Origin: Varroa destructor
Taxonomy: Eukaryota; Arthropoda; Arachnida; Mesostigmata; Varroidae
DNA: 64,000 bases
Direction of reading: 5' to 3'
Assembly (NCBI RefSeq): GCF_002443255.2
Contig: NW_019211454.1
Span: forward strand, 15,116,243-15,180,242
Shown here: positions 38,522 through 51,683 of the stretch, in pieces
Position numbering within the stretch: the first letter of the stretch is position 1
Layout: the number at the start of each line of letters is the position of its first letter
Notes under the pieces: generated by a model
Database searches by the model: none
The model's input: only the letters and a program-made list of their open reading frames with translations
What the model was told of the DNA's origin: nothing
Translations under genes and position numbers: made by a program

Positions 38522-41213
38522 CCTTCATTTGGTCGTCTTTTCGATGTCCCTTAGGAGGTGATGATGGATGGAGGACCGTGTCGGCTGATTTCCTGTTTTA
38601 TCTAAGCGTAGTCCTTTTTGGCTGCTGAACACTGCTCATATATTCACTCTGTCTATGGCAGCAGTAGACAAAAGTAGTAAACATCGTCGTTCCGGTAGCG
38701 GGCAACATCAATAGTAATAACAACATTACCAGCCCTAACTCTCATTCGCGATGATATTTGGCACCCGAGTCCGATATTCCGGCTGCGGAAAATAGGCTAA
38801 GACAAGCGCTATATGAGGGTAGGCGTACAGAGATATTTTTTTCTATTTCCTCCGCGCCGTAAACTAGAGCACATTTAAGAAGGCACTGGAAAGGGGGCCA
38901 CTGATTGAGGCCCCAACAGCTATGAAGAGCGTATTTAGTCAGCCAGTATCATAGCGCACAGATAGCACCAAGCCTGACGAGCGCTCAAAATAGCAGCGTC
39001 GAATTGGAAATACTACCATATGCCCGTTGAACGAAAGTAACAGCATGTGATACGCAAAGTCATTTGACGTGCACGTTATGCACGTATCAAAGTCTCAGTC
39101 CAGGTGGAAAGACCGTGTCTAACATCAGGTACTGCGCGAATGCCCAACGCGTTAACCCTTGCCTCGGAAGCCAATACAACGGGCCTTTCTTGTCAATTAT
39201 GGATTGTTTACACACTAGATGTTACATTTACACATACGGAACGTAAATTAACTTGGCTACCGGTCTATGACTTCGTAGTATAGGTAAGCATGATGTGAAT
39301 GCCTGTACGAGCTATTTACGTTTATCCTGGTGGGTGTTCTCTTATTTTTAAGGCTAAGCTAGCCGGATCATCTAGATTTTAATCCAATCAACGGTTAGCG
39401 GACTTCATTGGCTTCATTGCTATTATGGTGTTTAAATTGAAGAACAATGCTACAAGATCTTACATATAATTTTTCAAATCAAAATTTCGGACAAAAATTT
39501 CTTGTAAGAAACATAAAGCTAACAACTAGAAATAAAAAGTCTGAAGTAATTAAAAACAAAAAAAGGTTGAGTTTTATGTAGTCACTATCATAATTTGATA
39601 CTTGAAAAAATAGAAGATATTAACAGAAGTAATTTACTCAAACGCTGTTAAAATCGATGATTTTTCAAGTTACATAAATAGGATATAGACTGATAGTGAA
39701 CGATTAGATACTGATTGTTATAGCTATAAACATCTAAAAGTTTTACGTAAATGCATTTTTCCTCGTCTAAAAGAGAATTTGAGGAAGTAGATACATACAC
39801 TTGTGATGGTTGGGGACACCCATAATATGGCGTCAATAAACAGCTCCATCAGATTACGGAGCCTCTAACACTGTGTGTGCCAGCAGGCAAGTTATATATA
39901 TATCTGCAGGATGATCCCCACATCGCCGGTCCACCCATCCTGATTTCGATTGCGTGCCACGCACCAAGCATTACGGTCCCTCACGAGGTTTTCAATCGCT
40001 ATCGCTTCGTTGAGCAGGAGTGCTGACTTCGTTCATTCGCTGTCTGTTCTCATATGTGGATTTTTACTATCAGGATATATGGCGCCCTGCACGCACCTTC
40101 GCCAGATGGCTGTATCAGTGTTTCCTTGCATTTGCGCTGCTCTTCGCGTTGCTTTCGTTGTAATTGTCGTCAGCGTACGCGTTGGCGCCGACGCTATTCT
40201 TGGTAAATTGAGCGACGCGCACGTGACGTCGGCAGCCTTCCACGCATATCTTGTGCAATATCCAGTCTCAGAAGAAGGTATACTTCCTACCTTGTTCATA
40301 ATTTAGCTGCTGGTTCTCTTTTCATTCGTTTATGTGCATTACTAATAGACTTATTTCTGACCCTTCTGAGCACTTATTCCGCTCTCGACTAGTAGACTCC
40401 CCGACTCTTCAGCCTCTGCTGTCTCCTATATTCCTCAATACTTAATCGTGCAAGTGCGAATGATTACTATACAAGAGGATGATATTCATTGGCTCTGCCC
40501 CGAAGTACTTGCTTGATACTAGAACGCCACCAGATCGAAGCATGAAGGCGTAGGCCTTATCTTTTTCTTAGAAGCGGCAGTAGACAACCAAATGAAAGGA
40601 GTGAAATCAATAACACTAAGCACTGCTGCGACAAACTCAGACCGAAAAGTGGAGAAGGGTAGTGGAAGATACCGGAAAGTACAAGAACGAGCACTGCGAA
40701 GAGAAACGCAGCGAAAAGACTGGACGTATAACGCCTGCACTAGAAGAGGAGGGAGCGTGAAAGGGAGAAGAAAAACCCCATTTCAATCTTTTGATGAGAA
40801 AAGATTTTGAAACAGTGGTATGGGGCGCAATAGAAGGGGGCAACACTTGCCGTCCACGAAAGGTCAGAAAAGTTGGAAGTCGATTTGATCAGTTCGACCA
40901 GGGATCGTGTGCTTCTTGGTAGCAGCCTGTTTAAAGCTGGTTTGAGGACTGGGCTGCCATTTGGCTGAGATTTGACGGTAGGCACCGGAGGAGCCTTCGC
41001 CAGCATCAGGCTACACTGTCTCAGTCTTTCTTTCTTTCTTTCTTAGTGGTCTGATCGTGTTGAGAAACCGTTGAGAATTGCCGGTTCCGCTCTTCCGAGT
41101 TGTGCGGGTGGGTCTGCGCGGGTGCTCGTGGAGAAGGGGCAAGCTCACGACGTCAGCCGAGTACCGAATGCCCGCTTGCTGCGCGATTCGAGATCAGGAG
41201 TTGCATGACGTCG
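38039..41213. promoter_or_regulatory. Cluster of four CRE-like octamers TGACGTCG
   Basis: TGACGTCG occurs on the plus strand at 38039-38046, 40224-40231 and 41206-41213, and on the minus strand at 41148-41155. The 40224 copy overlaps an E-box CACGTG (40220-40225). TGACGTC is the core bound by CREB/ATF-type bZIP proteins. Related cores elsewhere are scattered (7236, 48170). The cluster and the GC-rich setting suggest a promoter or enhancer, but no transcript start can be tied to it. Confidence 0.35.
39950..40306 (+). other. Unassigned ORF with hydrophobic segment
   Basis: This frame is open for 118 codons; the first ATG is at 40079. From an internal Met the peptide begins MAVSVFPCICAALRVAFVVI, which resembles a signal peptide, and runs to a stop about 65 residues later. 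The minus strand is also open over the same DNA (40299-40033). No family recognised. It could be chance in a GC-richer stretch. Confidence 0.15.
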
Positions 41214-41700
41214 TGATGCGAATAAATCAATTTAATAGAAGCGCTCGCGCGGGCTCGAAAAAGATAGAGAGAAAGAGGGACAGCGAAAGTGAGAAGGAAA
41301 GACTGGCTGAGCGGTAACGGAAAGCTAAGAGATACGATGAAAGGAAATGAACGCTAGTAAAGCCTTCGGGTGGGGGACTTTAGTGCAAGCTAGGATAGGG
41401 AGATGTCAAAAAGAGCTGGATCCGCCGGGAGATTTCGACGAGCTGCCTTGGTGGGCCGGCATAGACAAGACGTACGTTCCGAGACTAAACATACTGCCAT
41501 AATAGCCTGAGTAAAGGAAGAAGGAGAAAAGGAGGAATCGTTCGTGCGGCAGTGATACAAATGCTCTCCTGTAAAGGCGGCTTGAGTGGAATAAACAGAA
41601 GCAACATCATCACAACAAGATTCAGGGCAAAGGAAACTGGAAGAGTCGACAGCTGTAACAACAGCGAGAACTGTTGGGAAAAACCTGCGAGGACCCACAT
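40590..41700. other. GC-rich island with pyrimidine repeat
   Basis: Overlapping frames on both strands (plus 40592-40810 and 41078-41317; minus 40846-40637, 41006-40740, 41698-41390) have no family resemblance. A (TTTC)n tract at 41024-41043 ends in ttag, which could act as a splice acceptor. Two CRE-like octamers lie at 41148 and 41206. It looks like a promoter/UTR-type region; not resolved. Confidence 0.25.
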
Positions 41701-44030
41701 AACCTATTCACGTAAAGTATAGATCAGTAACCCTCTTTGAGTTATGTTAAGAGCTCGTTCACATTTTGATGAAATATAGGCTTATGTATTTGACTACAGA
41801 GTTGAATAATAATAACATATTCAGATTCTTATGAGTCACGTTGGCGATATGCATATAAATGACTAGGAAATTATCACATACATTTCCTCTACTGGCAAAT
41901 CTGAGAGTATTTGTGTTTTCTAGTTTGATAAAAAATCGTCTGCTCTACACCGTTGTATTTTGTATATTATACGAGCAATAAATTGGGTCTGAATTTGTAT
42001 GGCACAAATATCTAAGATAATTTAACCGGGTAATATCAAAGAGGCAAGAAAGGCACATATGAATAACGATAAGAGCTAAACAGCAATATCGGTTGTGATA
42101 AGTTGTCTAGACTAATATCTATAAACTTTGAACTTAACGGTGATAACCTACATTTGGGACACTTTTTTTTTTACTGAAGTTATTTACTTCGGTCTATGAG
42201 AAACTCAAATTTCGTATCATTTATTCTTCTAAGCTTGTCTGATTCAAGAAAAACAATCCTTTGCTTACAAACTGCACAGCAATGGCAAGACTCGTATTTT
42301 GAGGTTCGACAAAACCGAGTTATAGCAACGATGGTACCTCTGCATGAGTTACTTATGTAGGACTCAACGTCAATAAGGCATACCGCCATTTAACTGAACG
42401 AAACACCCTATATAAGACAGCCCAGAGGGAAGCGACAAGAGAGCGACTAGGTTATCGAGGTGGCAAATGACAGTGCTCGCAGTAGCTGTTATAGTAGCCA
42501 GGCAGAATAGGTGGCGAGCAAAGAACCTTGCTTTGTAAGGATTTCAGCTGCAAAGGGGTAAAGTATCACGAACTCTCTCGTGTACAAGTCGAGCCCAGGC
42601 CCGAGTGACTTTTCAAGGGGTAATTTTAGGCTGAGGAAAGAACAATGCCCAACTTCAACGGGGGCTTTTCCGTAGTCATCCTCGTTCGTAGGGGTTCGGT
42701 GCCGTCGCGATAACAGCGAGGGAGTTCGCACATAGACAAACTGGCGGTGGCTGGAGGTGAATAAGGGATTGGCGGCGGGCGATGAACGTGCCGATCAGCG
42801 GAGTCCACAAAGGGTGTTTTGGTCAAACCTAGCGAAAGGACGGTTTGAGTCTAATGTGTCGTAGTGAGTGGCGAGTGTCGTCACATTGGATGTGTGAGTC
42901 TTAGTCATCGCTAAATTTGCTTTGGGAAAGTGGCTTACGCAACGACCTGGACCTCTTCTATATCTTTGTTTTTGATAGTATGCCAGACATCGACTCACGG
43001 GCCGGTTGGTTCCCAGAGGGTCTAACCTAATCACGATTAATATACGGACGCACTACGCCATCTGATCGAAAGTACTGAGTATGATAGGCAACCATGGCAA
43101 AACTAGGAAGTAGTTACGATGGTTTCTATCTAGCAGGAACTACCCCTTTGGCCCAACTTTCGAGTCGGATAGTCAGTCATTGCTACGACAGGCGCACTTG
43201 CGTAGCGTAAATTTCATTTAAACGACATCGCTTGTTCTATAAGGGCTTTATATATAGCCATATTGTATATAACAATATATGATATTGTAAAATTTAGAGA
43301 CTTACAGTTGAAAACAATTCTTGAGTTATTGTCGTTGCGATCATTTAGCTCACGCTTAACCATTCGACCCTCGAATTGAGGAACTGTCCCAAAATGAGAA
43401 GATGAAACCTGTATCTTTACTCACTGCGCTTTATCGATAGTTACTTCATTGTTGTTGTCGTCACTAAAATATTGCCAGCTTATTGCCAAGTTGGCATTTT
43501 CGTTTTTACATTAACGCCCAATTTTACAGGTTTCGAAAATATACACAAGTCTAGTATAGTTATCAATTTTTCCTAGATAAACCAATTTTTTTTTTTTTTT
43601 TTTATCTAGGAAGGAATTGCCAAAATAGAAATGCCAAATACGATCCTTACAGAACATCCGTGCCACATGGGTATTATAGGTTTTGTATCCGTGAAGTGCT
43701 ATTCTTGTTACCGTAAAACCTCAAGATTGTGATCGTCAGGAGCCTATTTTTGGTTTTGTATTGACGATTGGCATCTGCAAATATCATATAATTGAAGAAA
43801 ATAAAATTTGTTCTAATCTTAAATGTATTTGCGATAAACTAACCGGTTCAAGATAAATTATGTTTTTTTTTTCAATTATGCAGTGTAAAATTAAAATTCT
43901 AGAGGAATCGGCCAGTCTGACACCAAGATCAAGCATAAATCGATGTACACAGTGCACATGTTAGAATTAGTTCACAATTACTACGTCTTTTTATTTTGAT
44001 TGTGAACAAACTTAGTTTCGTATTCTGAAG
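41701..44030. other. Spacer with a GC-richer part
   Basis: 42390-43040 is GC-richer, with short overlapping minus-strand frames and no recognisable product. The rest is AT-rich. A poly-T hairpin lies at 43564-43619. Confidence 0.35.
43564..43619. repeat. Inverted repeat around a poly-T run
   Basis: TTCCTAGATAAA (43570-43581) and its exact complement TTTATCTAGGAA (43601-43612) flank a 19-nt stretch that is mostly T. Pairing continues outward to CAA/TTG at 43564-43566 and 43617-43619 with two G-U pairs and one bulge. Confidence 0.85.
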
Positions 44031-44266
44031 TACAGAGGCATAGCCAGCGAGGCCAGTGGAAAAGGCCAGAGCCGTCGTCGTCGTTGTTGTTGTCACTTAA
44101 AACCTCTTGGCTTTCTTTTAGTAGCATAGATGGATGCGTGTTGAGACTTAAAGAGCTGTAGCCTCTACCAAAGACAGAGGGACAGAGGATTTTGTGAGTG
44201 AGTCTTGGTGACCGGCCCGTTCGCCACTGTAAGAGTTGCCTCTAACCACCCCCAAGTCAGGGCAAA

Positions 44267-44548
44267 ATGCCGACAACCAGACGCAAGACGGGCACCCTAA
44301 AACAGCTAAATCTCCATGCTTCTCCAGCACGACGAGTCGCTCTGTCGGATCAGGTCAGGCAGGATCGGCTGTTAGAGCTTGATGGTAGCTCCGTCGTGGT
44401 ACGCAATAAGCAGGGGCAAATCGACCCCGAATCCGTATCGAAGACGACCTACAAGTCTAAGAAGGACCCGGCGGTAGGCCACGCCACGACTGCCTATAGC
44501 TACTGCCACTATGGCTCCCTAGGGGCTATCGGCGATACTATTTCATGA
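44267..44548 (+). other. Unassigned 93-codon ORF
   Basis: The ORF begins ATG in gcaaaATGCCG context and ends TGA at 44546-44548. The product is basic and hydrophilic at its N-terminus (PTTRRKTGTLKQLN) and charged through RQDRLLELDG. It has no signal peptide, membrane segment or recognised domain. It sits in a GC-rich island (about 44030-45300) with further overlapping frames on the minus strand. It may be a real small exon or chance. Confidence 0.2.
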
Positions 44549-44691
44549 GCTCTCCGGTCCGGCAGCCTGGCCCAGCCTCTCAATACACCACTAACATCTC
44601 TGTCCCCCTAGTACATCCTACCTCTGTAAAGCAAGGGGGGCATCGTGACCGCACGTTCCGAGCCAATAGACCATAGCCGCCCGCAACCAAA

Positions 44692-45300
44692 CTAGCCAAG
44701 GGCCTCTTCTTGCTCCCACCACTGAAAACCTTGGATTGGGCTTTGCGAGTTCGAATGGTATGTTCTAGTCGTCACCAAAGCACTTGACTTCGACAGCTGG
44801 TTAAGGTTGTGATTCGGCCTCAGCCAGCCTACGACGAGAACAATCGCACCGCGACTAAACCTCGCTATTAGACCTTCCACGCGCACGGGCGTGTGTGAGT
44901 AAGTCGAGTCAAGATAAGGAAACGCCATATCCTGACTGGGCGAGATCAGCGGACGGAAACCGAAAACTGGACACCGTCTCATTAAGATGGCCTCTTTCTT
45001 TCCGTGTCACTTCGTTAACTCGGTAACTAGGACAGTAAGTACTAGCATTTGCAAGTAAAGAAGGCGCTAGGGTAGTTAGTAGTTGGATGTTATTTTTCCG
45101 CGAACATTCGTATGTTACGGACACGGTGTTCCTCTCGTTTCGCCGGTGCGAACCTGCTATGCGAACAGAAGCCGATTGTAATGGCGGATGTGTTTGTGGT
45201 GCTCGAATGCGCGCAGTTGTGATATCGTATCTGGTCCATTCGACGCTGTTGAGATCCAAAGAAGCACACAAGGTAACCAAGTTACAATTGTGACTTAGTT
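44692..45300. other. Right part of GC-rich island, minus frames open
   Basis: Minus-strand frames 44982-44692 (96 codons) and 45280-44909 (123 codons) overlap each other and a plus frame at 45087-45293. None resembles a known protein. A donor-like ACA|gtaagt is at 45031-45032. Confidence 0.2.
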
Positions 45301-47348
45301 TCGAATCTGGACTGTGAAGATGGCGACGCGCATTGGGTAATACCAGTTAAATACACAGCCATTTAATGAGATGCTGGTAAATATCGCAGGGAGCTCAGCC
45401 TAACAACGATGGCGGTACGCTTAAATGAAGGCTATTCAATAGCAGGCCCCACTGAAGACTGAACAATTTTCAACTGCCAAAATATTCGATATATATAGCA
45501 CTAATTCCTGCTGGCTTTATTTTAGGCAAATCAACTTATCTAAATTACAGTAGCGGTAAAGGATGTTCGAGACTACGTTTGTCACTGAGCAGTACAATAC
45601 AATTGAGTATATCAGCCTACGTTGTTACTTGTAATAGGATGGTTAGCATAGGAAAGATCCTGCACAGCCTTGTGTTGCGCTACACAGGGCAACACTCGTA
45701 AAAAAAAAGCCGTGCTAAGAATAATTTAAATAAAGCTAATACTAAATCTATCTGTCAGATCCTTTGGTGGCAATATTGGCTAGATATGATCGTCGTACCT
45801 GTTTGGCTAGACGCTTCGTTTGGAACACAATCGCTTTATGACCACTTCGCTCAAAAGCGCACTTCACACAGTTCCTTCGAAAACGAACGGCGTACTGTGC
45901 TACAAAACACCATCGCTGGAGAAGCCATTCAGATTATGTCATGGCACTTGAGCCGGAATACGGCGTTGTCCTAGTGCTGACACATTCTATGGACTATCCG
46001 TGACTCCCCATAAAGGTGAATACGCTCTATGCACAAACAGCACGGTCGAGAACGACCCGTTCTACTTGAACTTTCTATAAGGCGAATTTTCGCTAAAATT
46101 GCTGGCATTTTTTTCGGAGACACATACTATTGCTGTCAACATATAGCGTAGCACAGAAACTAGACTAATTTCACAGCTTACAGAACTTGGTAACGCAGGC
46201 GCCATCTGGCTAAAAGAAAGTGCATCCGTACGAACTCTCGCTTGTTGGATTCAGCTGTATTGTAAAATTTATCGGTAGAGCTCTGTCGGCCTTTTTTGAG
46301 CAGCTCAAAATTTTCATAACGGTTAAAATTTGTAAAAATAAAGCCGTTACGACAACTAATTCCGTACTTGTTACAAAGTGCATTCAACGAAGTGCTATAT
46401 TACTATTTGACTTCAACATAGGCGTCGCCACGGTCTATTCCCAAAAAAAAAAACATCACTCCTCGGATAGTAATCGGTTGTTCGACACATGGAAAAACAA
46501 TAATTACTTATGTGTCAACGTTGTAACTTGTCCGTTAAGTCAATCGGTAAGGAACTATCAACTAGCTTCGCAAGTGTCTGAACTCAAGTAATAAGCACGT
46601 ATGATCAGGTAAAAATAAAAACATATGATCAGGTAACAATCATCTCGGGCAAGCGTAAATAAAGAGAAGCTTTATGCTGGGAAATTCTGCACATAGTTAA
46701 GCACGAAAAACATAACAGAAAAGTAAAATTAGCAAAAAAAAAAAGCACAAAATGCAGGAGCTTAGCTCCAGCACTTGTTAAGGTTGGAGCCTAAACGAGC
46801 ATGACAACATCGGCAGCAGGACAATTTGCGGAACCAACTAATCGATGCTAAAGTGGCCCTTTGATAGAATACCTGGTAGCTTAAGTATCGGTTATAAAAC
46901 TCGAAATATTTACGTTGACGACGATCATCTAGGTTGGTTTCATCGACATTTTTCTCTCTCTGTTCCCAAACGTATATTTTCGTCACTGGTTGATTTTGTT
47001 GATAATGAATAATAGTGCTCACAGTGGTTTGCTCATAAGTGAGCAGCTTGCAGCAAGCTTTGTTAGGGGGTATTTAATGTTTGTAGGCTATATGGGTACA
47101 TTTTCGTTAGCCATATAACAAAAAATAATCGAGTAACTGCCGTAAAATCACTTAAAGAGATATGAATTTTAAGTGAACTAAGTTATTGTTGTATTATGTA
47201 CGTTGGGCAATGGAATCTCGCTGTATTCCTTGAAGAAAACTGGCAACTTGTGTAACTAGAACTACAGGACCCGATCACACCTTCACATGTAAATTAGAGC
47301 GAGAGTAAATGGACATACCATAACTACGCATGCGTGTACGAACAGAAC
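45301..47348. other. Spacer with unassigned frames
   Basis: The plus frame 46220-46591 (123 codons) and minus frames 46387-46178 and 47022-46762 are open. The last gives a charged peptide (VWEQREKNVDETNLDDRRQR) with a C-terminal CCRCC motif. No families recognised. The motif tatgatcaggtaa is duplicated at 46600 and 46624. Confidence 0.2.
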
Positions 47349-47563
47349 GCATATATCTATCTACCTAATCTAATCTAACCTATCTGATCTTATCTATCTA
47401 TTCTATGATCTATCTAGTCTTATCTATATCTAATCTATCTATCTACCTACCTTATCTTTCTATATCTAATCTATCTACCTATCTTATCTTTCTATATCTA
47501 ATCTATCTACCTATCTTATCTTATGCCTTTCTATATCTATTTATCTATCTATCTATAATTCCA
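47349..47563. repeat. Degenerate TCTA (GATA) minisatellite
   Basis: About 215 bp of imperfect TCTA/TCTG/ACCTA units. The middle holds a roughly 36-bp higher unit (core atatctaatctatctacc) repeated about three times, so it is a compound micro- and minisatellite. Confidence 0.9.
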
Positions 47564-49080
47564 TAGAATCACCGTTTTATAAACAAGGCTCTTTTCGTTG
47601 GTAGAGCGCATTGCGAAGTACACTAGTGCTACTTAACTTTCGCCTTGAGTTATATGAAACAATGAAGTTGCTTCGACTATATCTTCGTAGCAATGTTTCG
47701 TAGAGGCTTTTTAGCCGTTTGTGACGACGAACTTTCTATTACGTGCCAGTGATGATCCTGTTGATCGGCAAGGTTTCCCGAAAATTGTTTTCCTTTGATC
47801 AGTGATACCCCGCTGGTGGATTGTTAGTGTGAAGCAACTGCTAAACGCTATTTTTTCACACTCAACATTTATTGACACGATACGAACAGTGCCCCTACTT
47901 GACGACTGCGCGAGTGTTCCTCAACACACCGTCTATCCAACATCCGCCTTTTTTTTCCTGGTCGTCCACAGCACTCGAAATCCTTTCCACCGCTTGGATC
48001 CCTGTGGGCACCGCTTATTTAGCCGACGAGGTGGCGGCAAGACAGCAACGTAACGAAAGAAGTGGAGCGTCTGCTTCTCCGTAATAGCCGCTAGAAGTCA
48101 CTGGCAGGGTTCTGTTAGCCACTTCGATATAGTTATACGACGTTGATGTCTATATGTGCCCCCTATCTGACGTCTATAACGGAAAGCTAAACACAGCAAT
48201 AAATATTTGACTCATACCGTGTCGAGAGAATACACATGAACAGACTACTCTTTCTGCAGCTACATCAGCGAACCTCATCACCGGCTTGACTGCAACGCCC
48301 TACAGCGGAGTTACAAAGCGATTTCCGCGCACGGGACAGCTAACAGGCGTGGTGGACCTTTGTTTGTAGAGCGGCGTATAAGCTGCAGAACGCGAGCCTT
48401 CGAGTCATTATTGGTTTACCACTCTTAGTGGTGGCACCCATTACTGGGGGTTTCGCGGATCGGCACGAGCGGATGTTGATTGTTGGCGATGCAGAGCTTA
48501 TATGTTGTACTAGGTCTGGTGGTATCGCTCATCGTGTATTTTGGCCTTTTATTTCTTTTACTGACACTTCTGTCTATAGCCACTAAGCGACGTCGGGAGT
48601 TTTGGATTATAGCAAACACGCGATCAATGTTATGAAGGGTTAACTAGTATGCTTTGATGGCCATAGCACGACAATGTACCAGGTGCTGAACCAGTGCGGA
48701 ACTAAAATATGACGCATATGATAAAAGGATAGAAACCGTCAAATGACGTGGTCACTATTTTCATTCATAAGATGGTTCCGTGTGTGTTTAGGGAAGGCTG
48801 GTACTGTTGGGTAGTAAAATAAGTAGACGTATGCTATCGGACATCATTTTTACGAAGACATAAACGACTGCGACTTTGACGAGTATGAGTTATTTGCTGA
48901 GTTGTTGCTTTTAACGTCTGTTTTGATAGGTACTTGATACTGTAGAAAGTGTGGTGAAAAAGTTCTCTCTCGACAACGAAATGATAAAAAAAAAAATGAT
49001 AAAAAATGATTATATAATCATAGTACAGGGCATTTTCAGTATCAGTGAGTAGTGGGCCAATATCGGTGCCATGCCCTTTT
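47564..49080. other. Spacer with GC-richer patch
   Basis: 47800-48400 is GC-richer, with two overlapping plus frames (47802-48053, 47872-48084) and no recognisable domain. Nothing else is supported. Confidence 0.3.
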
Positions 49081-51580
49081 TTTAGTGCTTTTCAACAAAG
49101 GTCGAAAGGTCTTGTGGCCACATATAAGGAGGCGTCATGTAGTAGGATTTTGGAATAATTCGGCTGAAACACGTTTGCAAACATTAGTAAAACGGTTATA
49201 GGCAGTGGTAGAGAAATGACAAACTTTGTAACCCGGAAGAATACCGTTAAGGAAACCGGATAAGCTGTCTCATGCAAAGAACTGTGCGGAGGATGGGAAA
49301 ATCTGTGTACACCTGACGCTGTTCTGTCATAGTGCGTGCTGGTTAACAAGGGCTTTGAACTTTGGGAACTTGGGAAAGGGTTCGCCTTGGGAACTTCAAG
49401 TACTGTCGAAAATATTATTGTAGAAATGATGTTTTGCCTAATCCGCATCGCAGACAGAAAAAAGAAAAAAAAAAAACAGAAAACTGCCATTATTTTGATT
49501 TTGATGATTAAGTTTCGAGAGGCAGCTTTATACGGAAAGCAATACAGGAGAAACAGAGATTAAAGGAATATTTGTACTACAAATGAGGAACTCTACTGCT
49601 GATATACTAGATAATAGAACCAAAATGGTTTTTTTGAAAGCGTTAACCATTCCTACATGTAACGTAGAGAGGCTTTTATGCAAAAAGTAGCTTATTCAAC
49701 GGGATGATAACAAAAACGACCGCAGTCGTTAGATCGCGGTCGCTTTGTATCACCGAACATAGGTATCTGCGCAGCACTCTTAGGGCTCATAAGACGCTCA
49801 ATAATGATGTGCTATTTAATCATTATATGTATACATATATGGCGTTAAGTGTAACTTAGTTTCTCATAGCCAGGTTCCTCTCGATCAGTTGTCACAAGTG
49901 AACAGAGCAGCTGCTAGACACCTGCTGTGAATAATGCGTGCGAGCTATAATGGTGTCAAAGAGTTCACGAACGGCCTGAACGATGAAATTATCGCTGACG
50001 CAAGCGGAGCAACTATCAGTAGATTCTTGCCGACCCATCCTTCTTTACTTGAGTCAGTTGATCGTCGATCGAGAATGAACGAGGACTGGGGCAACGATGC
50101 CGACGTGTGCAGATTGGTCTCACATGTATCATAATGTCCCAACTCGCGGATCTCAAAAACCGAGCGCTACCCTGTAGGATGGAATAGGGTGTTTGCCTCA
50201 CCCTTCAAGATATATTGACATGGCCTTTTGCTGTAAGCGGGCTGCACGAGTATAAGGAGAAACCGATGTTCAACTTCTCTGCATGGCTAAGGTGGAACGC
50301 TAAGCAGAAGCCTGCACAAAGCCTTATACTTGCTGATAAACAAATTTGCGGTTATTGAAAACATAAGGGAAACTAACAGCCACAAAACCCAGAATTTATA
50401 AAACCCACATGAAAAAAGTTTTTTTGAAATAAAATCTTTTTTAAATGAACGATCTCATGAACCACTTCCAGGCACAATAAAGAAATAACCTCCTACAAAA
50501 TTAGAAGTAAAACAACTATAAAAAAAAAACATAATAGTGACAAAAAAAAAGAAAAATATGGGCATATTCAAAATATGTGAATTACTTGGTTTTAGCTCAT
50601 AATATCGCTCCAGGCCACTTGCTTTAAGGTTTGCTCGCGTTGTTTTAGAGAAAATGGTAATGCAAATGGCTCGATACCAACTCAATAATATACGGCTTTT
50701 TAACCCTGCAGTTCGCATAAACCCAGCGCAGCCTGTGGGCCAGTAGGAGTTCACTGGCCCCAGGCATAGTTCCTTTCGATTTGTCCCGCGTTATTAGCTG
50801 GTAAACTATTAGCTCATGGCTGTTTCAGCTTTGTGAAGAGAATCTTTACCTCTATGCATCTGTGGAGTATTGCGAAGCAGAGAGCCTCTCGAGTGTTCAT
50901 TTGTTACGGGACCAGGTGGAAGCTGAAACGAGTGAAATGCGGAAATAGAGCATTCAGCTTCCTTAGGCCGTCGACGATCAGACTCGACCTTTGAAGGGGC
51001 AAGAAACAGCTGCTACTCAACCTGCATCGGTCAGACGTCAAGAAGCCTGGTCAAGGGACGGCTAAGGTCTCAGTATCGTTCCGCCAGTAGCTTTCTAACC
51101 AGATGTTAGCAATCCCAGTGATTGTTGAGCGGATTTTTACCAGCTAGTTACATTTTCTGCATGATATAATTGAACTGTTGACTTGCGAAACTCCTAACAA
51201 AGGTTTGCATGGGTAAAATAACACCGAGAGCTACTTTTGAATAAGTGTGCGTCGCATACTATTGAATGCTCTCCGTAAACCTAGGTTTAGTTAAATTTTT
51301 TACGTACTAGGGGCCAGCAGTACCAGACATAAAGCTTGAAATATGTAATTTACTTAGGTTTCATTAAATTTAGCTCAGAAAAAAAAACGAAGAAGATTAA
51401 TTCCTTTCAATTGTTTATTGCAAGATAAACGTATCCCTTTCAACACTCGCTACAGATTTGATTTGAGCCAACTCTACGAATGAACAAATATTTCGGTATA
51501 TACGGATATCAAGGTGGTACGTTTCGCTCGCCGAAACCTTTTTTTTTTTACAGTGCAGTATACATCAACGCAGGCGCATG
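49081..51580. other. Spacer, no supported gene
   Basis: The minus frame 49490-49092 (132 codons) starts in a poly-F run produced by a poly-A tract, and plus frames overlap it. No domain recognised. Short pairs such as cgaccgc/gcggtcg near 49717-49743 can form a small stem. Confidence 0.35.
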
Positions 51581-51683
51581 GTGCTCTTTCTCAAAGGTCT
51601 CCTTTTCTTTGCTTGATCTCTTCTCTGAGTTGGTTAGTTCGCCTGTCTTTGTCTTTTTCTCCTCCTTGGCTTCTTCTTGATCG

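Noticed and set aside
47595..47660. tRNA suggested by gttggtagagcgcattgcg
   Set aside because: Only a D-arm-like string is present; no T-arm, anticodon arm or acceptor stem follows.
49092..49490. 132-codon minus ORF
   Set aside because: It begins in a poly-Phe run from a poly-A tract and has no family features.
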